Source: Dichetophora obliterata (taxonomy: Eukaryota; Arthropoda; Insecta; Diptera; Sciomyzidae). From it: 64,000 bases of DNA. The stretch's first letter is position 1. Every line of letters begins with the position of its first letter. The stretch covers positions 77,367,560 to 77,431,559 of the forward strand of contig OY986438.1 in NCBI GenBank assembly GCA_963920525.1, read 5' to 3'. This document shows positions 34,082-44,120 of the stretch, in pieces. The notes below the pieces were generated by a model that made no database searches, had not been told where the DNA came from, and was given only the letters and a program-made list of their open reading frames with translations. The position numbers and the translations under genes are program-made.

Positions 34082-37000
34082 CAGTGGCGGACTGGCCCTT
34101 GGGCACACATGGCAAAATCCACGTGGGCCGCTGCTATTTTGGGCCAGTTGCTTCTTAACGCAAAAGAAAAATTTTCATTTAACAAGTTTAAAACAAATAG
34201 AAAAGGTTAAAGGAGGTGCGGAAAAAGCACGGATAAGAAAACAACAAGAGCTGGGAAAGACAGCCAAAAGTTGGCCAAAACTTGACAGCTTTTTTGTTGG
34301 GCGTAATACTGTTGAAGCAACCACAGGCGGAGCTTCTGAAAACACAGCTGCATTAAATGAAGATTGCCAGCCAGGTCCTGTGCCAGCAATTCTTAGTTCA
34401 ACAAATGAAGAAAAGGTATCTCTACATTTTGACGTCAAACTGAACTAATTAGGGTTTTTAAATAACAGCAACATCAAGCTAAGGGAGCTCTTGAATTGCA
34501 GACAGAAAACGTAAGCAATTATTTATTTCGGCCTAACACTGAACAAGCGGACACAAACGCAGTCACTGAAAACGCAGTTGTGTTGCGTAAAGATTACATT
34601 ATATTAAATGAGGAAGATGAATCTACTATTTTTAAACATCCAAATAGGTCTGAACTAGCAACATTTTTTAAACAGCATCCAAAGCAAGCTACCACAGATC
34701 CTGTATTAAAACGAGCATTTTTTAGAAAAGATGGCACAAATAGGAAGTGGCTGACGTTTTGCGAGAATAAAAATTTATTCTTTTGCTCGGTGTGCTTAGC
34801 TTTTTCAATATCTTTGGAACATAAAACATTTATTGATGGGTTTAACGATAGGAGACATGTACATCAAATAATTGAACAACACGAAAATTCTAAAATGCAT
34901 TCAATATCTTCAGAAGCCTATTTTGGTTTTTTGAGAGACACCAACGTTGAAAGCTTGATCAGCTTTAATCAAATTTCTCTTCGGCGTCAGCAGATTTCAA
35001 ATAGACGTGACATTCTTAAAAGAATTATATATGTTATCAAAGTTCTTGGAAAACGAGGATTAAGCTTTAGAGGGAAGCGAAATGAGGCTGCTTATAATTT
35101 AGAAAATCAATGTATTGATCACGGAAACTTTTTAGAGTTAATGCTTTTAGTCGGAAAATATGACATTTGCCTCAGGGATCATATACAAACATCAATAGAG
35201 TCATGTAAACAAAACGTGAAAGGAAGGGGTTCCCTCATAACCTGGTTATCAAAGACAACTATAAATAGCGTTACAGATACTATTTGTAGAATGATGCAAA
35301 AAATCATATCTGAAGAGGTCAATGATGCCCAATTATTTTCAATCCAAATTGATTCAGCACAAGATATAACTTCAAAAGAACAGTGCTCAATTATAGTTCG
35401 CTTTTTAACGGATCGTGTACATGAAAGGCTATTAGCCGTAGTTGATTTAGAATCCAGTAAAGGTGAAAGTATTTTTGAGAAAATAAAAAAAGTATTATTG
35501 GAAAATAATATAAATATCAAATGCTGTATTGGTAGTTCGACAGATGGTGCAGCAAATATGCAAGGCCAATATAAAAGGTTTTCTTCTTGGCTATCAGTTG
35601 AATGTCCCGAACAAATTCATATTTGGTGTTATGCACATGTGTTGAATTTAGTTTTGGCAGACACAACAAAAATAACAATACTAAGTACATCACTTTTTAA
35701 TATTATTAACGACATCGCTGTTTTTATACGCGATTCTTATCAAAGAATGAATACATGGAATGCAGTGATTCAGGATAACCGCAAGCTAACAACTATTATA
35801 GAAACTCGCTGGTGGTCGAAAGACAGAGCTTTGAGAAAAATTTTTGGTAAATTTGGTAACCCAGATTCCGCACTCTATATGGAAATATTAGTGACTTTAA
35901 TACAAATAGAACATAATATTACGTGTAAGCCTGAGGTTAGGGCAAAGGCTCGAGGGTTTGTTGAGTCATTGCTCAAATATGAAAATATACTAACTGCCCA
36001 AATTTTTTTAAGAATTTTTTCTGTGACAACACCCTTGTCAAAATATCTTCAAACTTCTGGAATGGATTTTCTTAAGGCCTACGGTATGGTAACCGATACC
36101 AGCGAAAGTTTGAAATCCTTTAGTCGAGATTTTGAACAAGTAAAATCTGCTGCTGAACAAACTGGTCAAAGAAAACTTGGGCAAAGAAAAAAATTGAAGA
36201 TTACGATGAATATGAAATAGAAATTCAATTGACTTTGCCGATGACAAGAATAAGAAGGAATAAAAAGTTGCATAGCGAACAAGCTGAAGACGAGATAAAA
36301 GTTGATCTTTTAGAAAATTTTAAAATCAAGGTACACAATGTTATTTTAGACACTGTATGTGAAAGCATAAACCGTCGCTTTTCAAGTAGTCAAACTTTGT
36401 ATGCTGACTTTTCTCTTTTGGACCCAAACATTTTTCAGTGTAGCAGAGAAAATGGCATACCCAAACAAGCTTTTAACATTTTATGTCAAAAAATTAGTAC
36501 TTTTAATAATGATGTAAATATTGAAGATTTCAAAGGGGAATACAATAATTTTGTAAAACAATGGGAAAAAATTAAAAGCAACCCTTTAGATGCATATAAC
36601 ATCCAAATTGGGGATGATCAAGACTCAGAATGTCTTACAAAGAGTGAAAATGAAGAATTCAAACAATGTAACGCCTGCAAGAAATGCCATCTGTGTTGCT
36701 TTAAAATAATCGAAAAATATAATCTTATGACGAATGCATATCCTCTGTTATGGCTTGCATATAAATATTTACTTTCCTTGTCTATTACTCAAACTGCATG
36801 CGAACGTTCGTTTTCTACTCTTAAAAATATAAAAACCAAACTAAGAAACACAATGTCTCAAAATAATTTGAATTCATATATGCTAATGTTCATTGAAAAA
36901 GAGGTTTTATTTAAATTAGACGAGGATAGTATTATTGATGAGTATGCTCAATCTAGTAAACAACTTAAAAGTTTATTAATTCCATAATAAGAAGTATTTT

Positions 37001-37425
37001 AAATTCAAGTACATAAAATAAGAGCTGTTTTCTTTAATTTAAATCTTTTGTTTATTTAAAACATATCGCTCATTTCGAGCGTTACAACTCAAAATCCGAA
37101 TTTTTCAAGAGAAGGTTTTTTATCTTTTTAATTTCTCTAGCAAACCGTTGATCTTATTTTACGAGTTTGTTATTTAAATATGGTTTTGTGATATTTTCTC
37201 AGATATTTTTGTTCAGTTTAATAAATGAATATTTTTATTTTTCATTAAAGTATTTTTAATAGCTATAAATTGTAATGTTTTGTTTATTTTTTGTTGCTTT
37301 TTTGTTCAATAAAAATAAAAAATAAAGTTTAATATGTATGTTGGTGTTGTTGTCTTAATTTTCATTGAGAGGGCCGGTTGAGTGTTATTTTGCCATGTCA
37401 ATTTTGATGACCCAGTCCGCCACTG
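34082..37425 (+). mobile_element. hAT transposon, 3344 bp
   Basis: Ends are inverted repeats CAGTGGCGGACTGG...CCAGTCCGCCACTG, flanked by the perfect 8-bp duplication ATTGCAGT (34074-34081 and 37426-37433). It carries one transposase gene. The right end is duplicated with flank DNA (37383-37762). The element is nearly complete and looks young. Confidence 0.95.
34161..36987 (+). pseudogene. hAT transposase (ZMYM1-like), one frameshift
   Basis: Exon 1 (to 34415) encodes a charged leader; no ATG is visible in frame, so the true start is uncertain. A 53-bp GT..AG intron (34416-34468) joins it to the long frame. Domains in order: TTF-type zinc finger around 34640-34920 (WLTFCENKNLFFCSVCLAF, H-x3-H), RNase H-like core with IDSAQD, SSTDGAANM, WCYAHVLNLV and ETRWWS, then the C-terminal dimerisation region with TACERSFSTLKNIKTKLRNTM carrying the catalytic Glu. 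A frameshift in the A-run near 36187-36193 separates the last 260 residues; otherwise the gene is open to 36987. Poly(A) signals are found near 37310. Confidence 0.9.
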
Positions 37426-37762
37426 ATTGCAGTAGATCCCGATCAAAGTATTCGATATAATTTATGTAAAATTATTTTAAGTAAATTTGATAAACATATG
37501 GTCCTCAAAAGATAACAATCAAATATGGAGATTGGGTAATGAACCCGTAGTTTTTGATTTTAGCAATACAAATGTTATTTTGCCATGTCAATTTTGATGA
37601 CCCAGTCCGCCACTGATTGCAGTAGATCCCGATCAAAGTATTCGATATAATTTATGTAAAATAATTTTAAGTAAATTTGATAAACATATGGTCCTCAAAA
37701 GATAACAATCAAATATGGAGATTGGGTAATGAACCCGTAGTTTTTGATTTTAGCAATACAAA
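37383..37762. repeat. 190-bp tandem duplication spanning the hAT right end
   Basis: 37383-37572 and 37573-37762 are copies with one visible mismatch (ATTATTTT/ATAATTTT). Each contains the last 43 bp of the hAT, the ATTGCAGT target duplication and 147 bp of flank. The event must postdate the hAT insertion. ATACAAATG then repeats about three times to 37790. Confidence 0.93.
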
Positions 37763-38169
37763 TGTATACAAATGTATACAAATGTATATCCAATATGGTA
37801 CGAAAGTACTTACTTGTGCAACATTGGGCAATACTGCTTTTTGCGCTTTTTGCATTATTGAAAAGTTTTTAGGAAACTTGTTGGTAAGTAACAAAAAATA
37901 TGAATTATTAAATAAAACCATTAAATTTAACTCTTTTTCAACAGAAAAATAGAACGTTTAAGCGCTGGAGCACATAGCAAACGACAACGTCATCGTTTGA
38001 GAGTCCAAACTGTGCACTGCACACTGTGTGCTGCAAACTGCCTATTGGAAACTGTTTCCTGCACCATACCATCTCGTCTTCTTACCATGCACATCCACAC
38101 ACAAATACCTTCGCTAAGAGCAGCTATTACACATCACGCTTCCGTGAGCAGCGTACGTCAAGTTTTTGA
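37763..38169. other. no recognised gene
   Basis: A 91-residue frame ends at 37952 without family resemblance. 37997-38182 is open but Cys/His/Thr-biased and unrecognised. Confidence 0.3.
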
Positions 38170-39465
38170 TATCACCGCCTAAAACAGTAGCAAAGCAGGA
38201 AACTACATATTTAGCGTCTTTAAGCAACTTGAACTAATCATCGCTAAACATCCATGTCGATATTGCCTGACAACTTTGGATGACATTCGTATTGCAACAC
38301 GAGAAAATGAATCATTAATTAGGACTCCCGTATCGCATGATGCTCAAGTTTTGGAAATTATGAATGCTTTTGATCATAAAGTATTTAGAGATCTTAGTGA
38401 AAATATGGTTTAAATGCAGCATGTTCTCTTAACGAACGTGACGGGTATCATATTATCGGAGGTACACCTCCCGATATTCTTTATGATCACAAATATTTGC
38501 AATTAGGACCCATCTATCAATATAACACATTTCGTTTTATACCAGACGCCGCAAAAGGAGATTAAGCAACCAAAAACAAACTAGCAGCATCTCAACGTCA
38601 GTTCATTTTCAGATGGGTTGTGACGACAATGAAATCTTACCGACTCTCAAACGATAGAGACTACATCGAGGTGGCGACGTTACTTGTGGAGAAATATCCG
38701 GAAATTCAATGTTATTTTAACAAAGGAATTGTAAGTAAACATATAAGTCATAAAATAAGGTCTAAATCCGAACAATCTTCTTATTCAGCCCTAAAGGCAA
38801 TAAATTTTCACACGGAATCAAAAAAGGGAGTTATAATTTTTAAGATAAAGCCTCAGGAACCTTTTTAATGAAAATTTGTTGATACCATTACCAGTAGATG
38901 AACAAATTACCATTAAAAATTTTCTTGACCTTTATCTTAAAAATGAAAATTTCCTATTTCGATTCCACGTGAAAAATTATTATCGACAGGTCTGATTAGT
39001 TTTTATTATAAATATATTGAAACTTCATTTACAAACGTCATGAATACATATTAATTTTTCATTGATTTCTTTTAATTTTTCACTCTAGATGCAGCAACTG
39101 CGGAAATTTTGAAAAAAATGACTTCGCCAGCATTTTTCGATCCAAGGAAGCCTATGGAGCAAACGCTACGGCACAGCAATGTTTTGGAAATTTTTATAGA
39201 AAAAAATCAAGTTAGCAGCACAGTACCAGAAAAAACTGACCCACCAAGACTACTTGCAATTGGCAGTATTGCCAAACAAAATTTATGTTTTTGTATATAT
39301 GTAGATGGTAGGCCTATTTTCTCTGATACTTTAATCAAGAGCTTAATTCAAGTTGTAGTTTTATACTACGTGTTTAACGTTGCACCTTCTCCTGATGCAC
39401 GCGCTTCTTTCGTGTTCATTTTTGGCGTTATTTTAAAAGAGCATGCTAAAAACGAATACAATTAA
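38170..39465 (+). pseudogene. uncharacterised transposon-related protein, fragmented
   Basis: Three pieces. 38215-38570: CRYCLTTLDDIR, ENESLIRTPVSHD and, across a frameshift near 38412, GLNAACSLNERDGYHIIGG and PPDILYDH; this recalls widespread arthropod proteins with a CRxC motif, a LLRTxExY block and a xPDIMHD block. 38620-38868: YIEVATLLVEKYPEIQCYFN, like a domain found upstream in such proteins. 39109-39465: PRLLAIGSIAK and YVDGRPIFSDTLIKSL..YVFNV. I do not know a function; family likeness is from memory and low confidence. The pieces are interrupted by stops and by a palindromic repeat copy near 38930-39000. Confidence 0.4.
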
Positions 39466-39486
39466 TACAAATCTGTTTTAAGAGCA

Positions 39487-39590
39487 TTGGAAGCTATTAA
39501 TTAATTGAAGGGCTTAATGCAATAACGTGAGGTTTTATGTGCCATATCACGTTCTTGAAAGAAGCCCTTCAATTAATTATTAAATTATGT
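39487..39590. repeat. long hairpin
   Basis: TTAATTAATTGAAGGGCTT near 39497 is complementary to AAGCCCTTCAATTAATTA near 39565, and inside them AACGTGA pairs with TCACGTT. Likely a small palindromic insertion. Confidence 0.7.
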
Positions 39591-39619
39591 AAGTTGATAA
39601 ATCTTGCTTTTAGTATTAT

Positions 39620-40620
39620 AAAAATGTCAGACATTGTTAAAATGTATAATGAATTTTATTTTTTTCGTAAATAATCAGCCCTTTAATGATTAGTTTTTTC
39701 TGAAACGGAAGTTTTCATTTCTAAGAAAGCAGACAAAGACTTCACATTTTTTACACTCATGAATGTTGATTGTTCATAAAAAATTTGCATTAAAAATTTC
39801 CAATATGTTCTTAAGCTTCATCTTAAAAATGAAAACTCCTTTTTTCGATTCCGGAAGAAAAGTATTCATGCCAGGGCTGATTATTTACGTAACAAATAAA
39901 TTAAATTTACTATGTCTTATATTCTTTTCAAAAATGTGTATTAGAATTGAGTCTTTTTATTTTTTAAAAACGTGCAATGTCACCTTAAAGTCATCAATAA
40001 ATAAATAAGTCATTAATTGTTTTCAGTTTTGTAAAAATGTCATAGACATTGTTAAAATGTATGATAAATATTATTTTTTTACGTAAATAATCAGCCCTAC
40101 AATGATTAGTTTTTTGCCCGGAATCTGAAAAGGGAGTTTTCATTTTTAAGAAAGCAGACAAAGAATTCACATTTTTTTTACACTCATGAATATTGACTGT
40201 TGATAAACAAATTTGCATTAAAAATTCCCAAAATGTTCTTGAGCTTCATCTTAAAAATTAAAACTCCTTTTTCCGATTCCGGGAAAAAATTATTCATGCC
40301 AGGGCTGATTCTTTAAGTAACAAATAATTTGAATTTACTGTCTTATATTCTTTTCAAAAATGTGTATTAGAATTGGGTCTTTTCATTTTTTTAAAAACGT
40401 GCAATGTCTCTTTAAAGTCATTTAAAGCTATTAATTAATAAGTCATTAATCAATAATCAAAATTAAAATGTATAATGAATACTAATTTTGAAGGTATTAT
40501 TTACGTATTATAATTTAAATATTCTCTGTTTATAAATGTTTAAAATTGAATCTGTTTCTTTTTTTTAAAACGTGCAATGTCACTTTTTTAAAGCCTTGGA
40601 AACTATTAATTAATAAATTA
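39620..40620. repeat. ~405-bp repeats with internal palindromes
   Basis: Two full copies (about 39620-40015 and 40025-40440) and a partial third to 40620. Each has GTAAATAATCAGCCCT at one side and its complement AGGGCTGATTATTTAC at the other, enclosing an inverted pair of roughly 60 bp around AAGCAGACAAAG and GAGCTTCATC. Related sequence also occurs near 38930-39000. It behaves like a family of MITE-like foldback units in tandem. Confidence 0.75.
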
Positions 40621-40739
40621 ATGTTTAAGGAGGTGTTAATTATTATTGTTTTTTTTTTCCTAAAATGTTTCGACTGATAAGCATAGTCGAAAAAATTAGT
40701 TTTATTTCACCAGCTAAAGGTGTGTGCTTTCAGCATACT

Positions 40740-41060
40740 GGAAATTAATTTAAGAGAGGTTATGCTGCTTTTCTCTAGAAATAAGTGCTGAAATTCAGCG
40801 AAGCTACTGCTGCTTTTAAGGTTTAACTGCCTTAAAGTAAAAAATTTCAGATAGGTTGAGCTGCTTTTCACTAACAAATAGGGCTGAAATTCAGCGAAGC
40901 TACTGCTGGTTTTACGATTTAGCTGCCTTAAAGTAAGACAATATTGGATGCTGGTTTGCAGCACATAAGGGCTTGGGTAATTTCAGCGAAAGCTGTCTTA
41001 AAGTTGTTGCAGCTTACTTTAAGACAGCTTTTTCACCTAGTTATAAGATTTCCTTTTTAC
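40740..41060. repeat. 96-bp tandem repeats
   Basis: GCTGAAATTCAGCGAAGCTA occurs at 40787 and 40883 (96 bp apart), with flanking CTGCTTTT and CTGCCTTAAAGTAA also repeated. A diverged third unit follows near 40975, ending in an inverted pair AGCTGTCTTAAAG/CTTTAAGACAGCT. Confidence 0.7.
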
Positions 41061-41520
41061 AGTGTAGGTAGCTCGCAATGGCCCTTTACAGTAAGTTTAT
41101 ATAAGCTATTGGCTTACAAGAAGCCAGACAATTTTAATGAGTCGGATTTAAATGCTTATAAACAAATTTTAGAGATGACTAATGTTCATAGAAGAAGAAA
41201 TAACAGCATCAATGGACAGATTAAAGGAAATCGTTAAAAAAATATGCGACGATTATACGAAAACTATTTAAAGAACACAAAGTTCATAGAGGCAAAAGAT
41301 TGATTAAGCTGAATACAAAAGAGTCAAATTATGTATATTGGGATGACCCTAACGAACTGGTTGATAGATTACGTCTTTTGATTTCATCAACAACAGCCGT
41401 TCACTCGAATCATAATAATGAAATAGTTTCAATTATTGAAGAGTTGAGAGAACCAAATATTATTGTATAGATATAAAATAAAATATAATACTTATGGAAC
41501 AAAGATGGAATGAAGCTTTG
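41061..41520 (+). pseudogene. Polinton-associated small proteins
   Basis: Two adjoining readings. First, LYKLLAYKKPDNFNESDL and MTNVHRRRNNSINGQIKG to the TAA at 41235; second, after frameshifts near 41300, KFIEAKRLIKLN, YVYWDDPNELVDRLRLLIS and HNNEIVSIIEELREPNII ending at 41470. Such conserved small proteins accompany insect Polintons; function unknown to me. The open frame after 41493 is short. Confidence 0.6.
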
Positions 41521-41982
41521 AATATAATAAACTTTTATTATAATATAAAATTTCCTATAATACTCTTAACTGACGGCAAAAGAAAAGTGTTAATATATAT
41601 AATATAAGACAAAGTCATCTCTTATAACCTTGATGATGTAAATTGTCCCAAATTAAAAACTTTATAACTAAAAATCTATTACTTTTGTGATGAAATAAAA
41701 ATGTATAACTTATAAGAAAGCTAATTAATTTCAATATAAATAGAGATATTCAATTATAAAACAACTGCTGTTGTTATTTACTACTTAAATCATATTAAAT
41801 GTATATTGATCATCAGTTCGAATACAATAGACTTAATGACAATAACAATCTTCTTTAACAAAACCTCAATTGACAGAAAAAGAAGAAGATAAAACAAACT
41901 TCTACTAACCTCTAACCAGCGAAATTAGATGAATAATTTAAAATATGTTATTAATTAATTTTTCATGTTTCCTGTCTATATA

Positions 41983-43298
41983 AAGAGTGGTTAAATTTTA
42001 AAGGCCGATGTTGATTTTGAATAAAACACAAATTATTTAGGAAATTATTGTCATTTCTTTTTATTATGATAATATTGGTATGGCTCAATTATGTATGGAA
42101 CAAAATATCGGCCCAATGGCCACCGCGACCTCGGCGGCACACCTCCATCCGATGGTCCAAATTTTCGATGACGCTGAGGCATAATTGAGGTTCTATGCCG
42201 TTAATGTGCCGAATTATCTCATCCTTTAGCTCTTGAATTGTTGCTGGCTTATCGACGTACACCTTTTCATTCAAATAACCCCAAAGATAAAGTCCATCGG
42301 TGTCAAATCACATGATCTTGGCGGCCAATTGACATCGCCACCTCGTGAGATAACGCGGCCAAAAGAGCCATTGTTTCGTTAGTTGAATTTGTCGCGCAAA
42401 AGAGCCATTGTTTCGTTAGCTGTGTGGAAAGTGGCACCGTCCTGTTGAAACCACATATCGTCCACATCCATATCTTCCAATTCGGGCCATAAAAAGTTCG
42501 TTATCATCTCACGATAGCGAACACCATTCACAGTAACTGCCTGACCGGCCTCATTTTGGAAAAAATTATGATGATGCCGGCAGCCCATAAACCGCACCAA
42601 ACAGTCACTCTTTGTGGGTGGGTTTTCGACAATCACTCTTGGATTATCATTCGCCCAAATACGGCAATTCTGCTTATTGACGAATCCACTGAGTTGAAAA
42701 TGTGCCTCATCACTGAAGATGATTTTCTTCGAAAATTGATCATCCACTGTTGCCATTTCTTGCCACCATTCTGACCATTGACGACGCTTGAAATGGTCAA
42801 GAGGCTTTAGTTCTTGAGTCAATTGCACCTTGTAAGCGTGTTAATGCAAGTCTTTATGCATAATGTTCATCAACGACTAGCGTGAGAGATGCAATTTTTG
42901 GACACGACGAAGAGTTGAGGTGGACGGCTCTTCAGCCACACTTTCGCGAACAGCAGCAATATTTTTTGCAGTACGAGCTGTACGAGCATGCACTGGTGTT
43001 TTCACATCTCCTACAGACCCGGTTTGCTCAAATTTTTGCACGATTTTTTCGATTGTACGCACATTTGGACGATTAAATTGACCGAAAAAATCACGATGTG
43101 CACGATATGCATTTTGATTTGAACGTCCATTTTCATAATAAGCCTGAATAACTTTTACGCGTTGCTCGATTGTGTATCTTTCCATGGTTCAAATTGAATT
43201 AGTCTGAAATTGAGAAATTTCAAATGAAATGCAGAAAAAAACTTCACGTTTAGGTGTGGTTCACATTCAACATCGGCCCTTAAAATTTAACCACCCTT
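41983..43298 (-). mobile_element. mariner element, DD41D/rosa-like (1316 bp)
   Basis: TA at 41981-41982 and 43299-43300. Inverted ends AAG(A/G)GTGGTTAAATTTTAA(A/G)GGCCGATGTTG of about 30 bp. The transposase is on the minus strand. The spacing and motifs fit the rosa subfamily first described from tephritid fruit flies. Confidence 0.92.
42089..43185 (-). pseudogene. mariner transposase, inactivated
   Basis: Start ATG at 43185. The N-terminal helix-turn-helix (RVKVIQAYYENGRSNQNAYRA and second HTH near RPNVRTIEKIVQKF) leads to HLSR, then two in-frame stops (TAG near 42877, TAA near 42846). Catalytic core: IFSDEAHF (first Asp), WFQQDGATFH (second Asp), and CDLTPMD (third Asp) with about 40-41 residues between the last two. 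A 37-bp near-tandem duplication (42360-42382 against 42397-42419) inserts a frameshift just before the third Asp block. The C-terminus VYVDKPATIQELKDEI is in the last frame. Confidence 0.9.
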
Positions 43299-43302
43299 TA
43301 TA

Positions 43303-44120
43303 TATATATTAATAAAGACATAAATGATTTTTTTAATTTGGTTTTTTATTTCATATATTAATATAGACATATATATTTTTTCTTTTATTAATTAATTTTA
43401 TTTCTAATTCATTTTCTAATATAAATCGCTTATCATCTAAATAACTTAACACAATTTTATAAATTTGCTTTATATATAATTTATGTATCTTAGACCTAAA
43501 TGTGAATAATGAATAATGTTTTTTATTTTCCTTTTTTTCACTTTAAGCTCGTTTTACAAAAAAAAAGTTCAAATTTTATTTATTTTTTCTGATGCAGTCT
43601 TAATCTCCAAATAATTCTCTGCAATATTTCATTATGCGGCTTCATCATACAGCAAGAAATAAGAGCGAATTAATTATTTTATGAAAACATACACTCAAAA
43701 AAAAAAAATCACCGAGAATACTTTGAAAGAATTACCGCAAAAAAGCAAAAAATTAAAAAATCAAAATTCGTATACCAAAGTTATAGCTACTGAAACTTGA
43801 CTTTTTTCCAAAAACATCCTCTTTTTCTCTTTTATTTATCAAAATAGTGATACAGCACTGTTGCGAGTTTCATTTTGCTGGTAAAACTATATAGATTTAT
43901 CGCGTTGTGATTGCGGACACCGAAACAACACGTCTATTCGTTACACATATCAGAACTGAAAGCATTTTCAATTCAATTAAATAACATTCTGTCTCAACTG
44001 TTATTATACAAGCCACGCACTTTTACCAGTATACCACGGCAGCCAATCCGTGAATTAGCAAAATTAATATATCACGTTACTTTGTAATTTCTCATTTAAT
44101 TTCATTTTTATTTATTTTAG
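43303..44120 (+). other. Polinton remnant, then intron sequence upstream of p130CAS exon
   Basis: 43437-43510 is an inverted copy of the Polinton-associated stretch at 32430-32447 plus 33945-34010, without the TAA element. From about 43510 to 44120 the sequence is AT-rich with no gene, ending in a polypyrimidine tract and AG at 44119-44120. Confidence 0.6.

Noticed and set aside
37997..38182. Short Cys/His/Thr-rich frame as a peptide gene
   Set aside because: No signal peptide pattern, no splice or promoter context, and it lies between transposon fragments.
39620..40620. CRISPR-like array
   Set aside because: The repeats are ~405 bp, palindromic and AT-rich, in a eukaryotic repeat setting; no spacers of uniform length.
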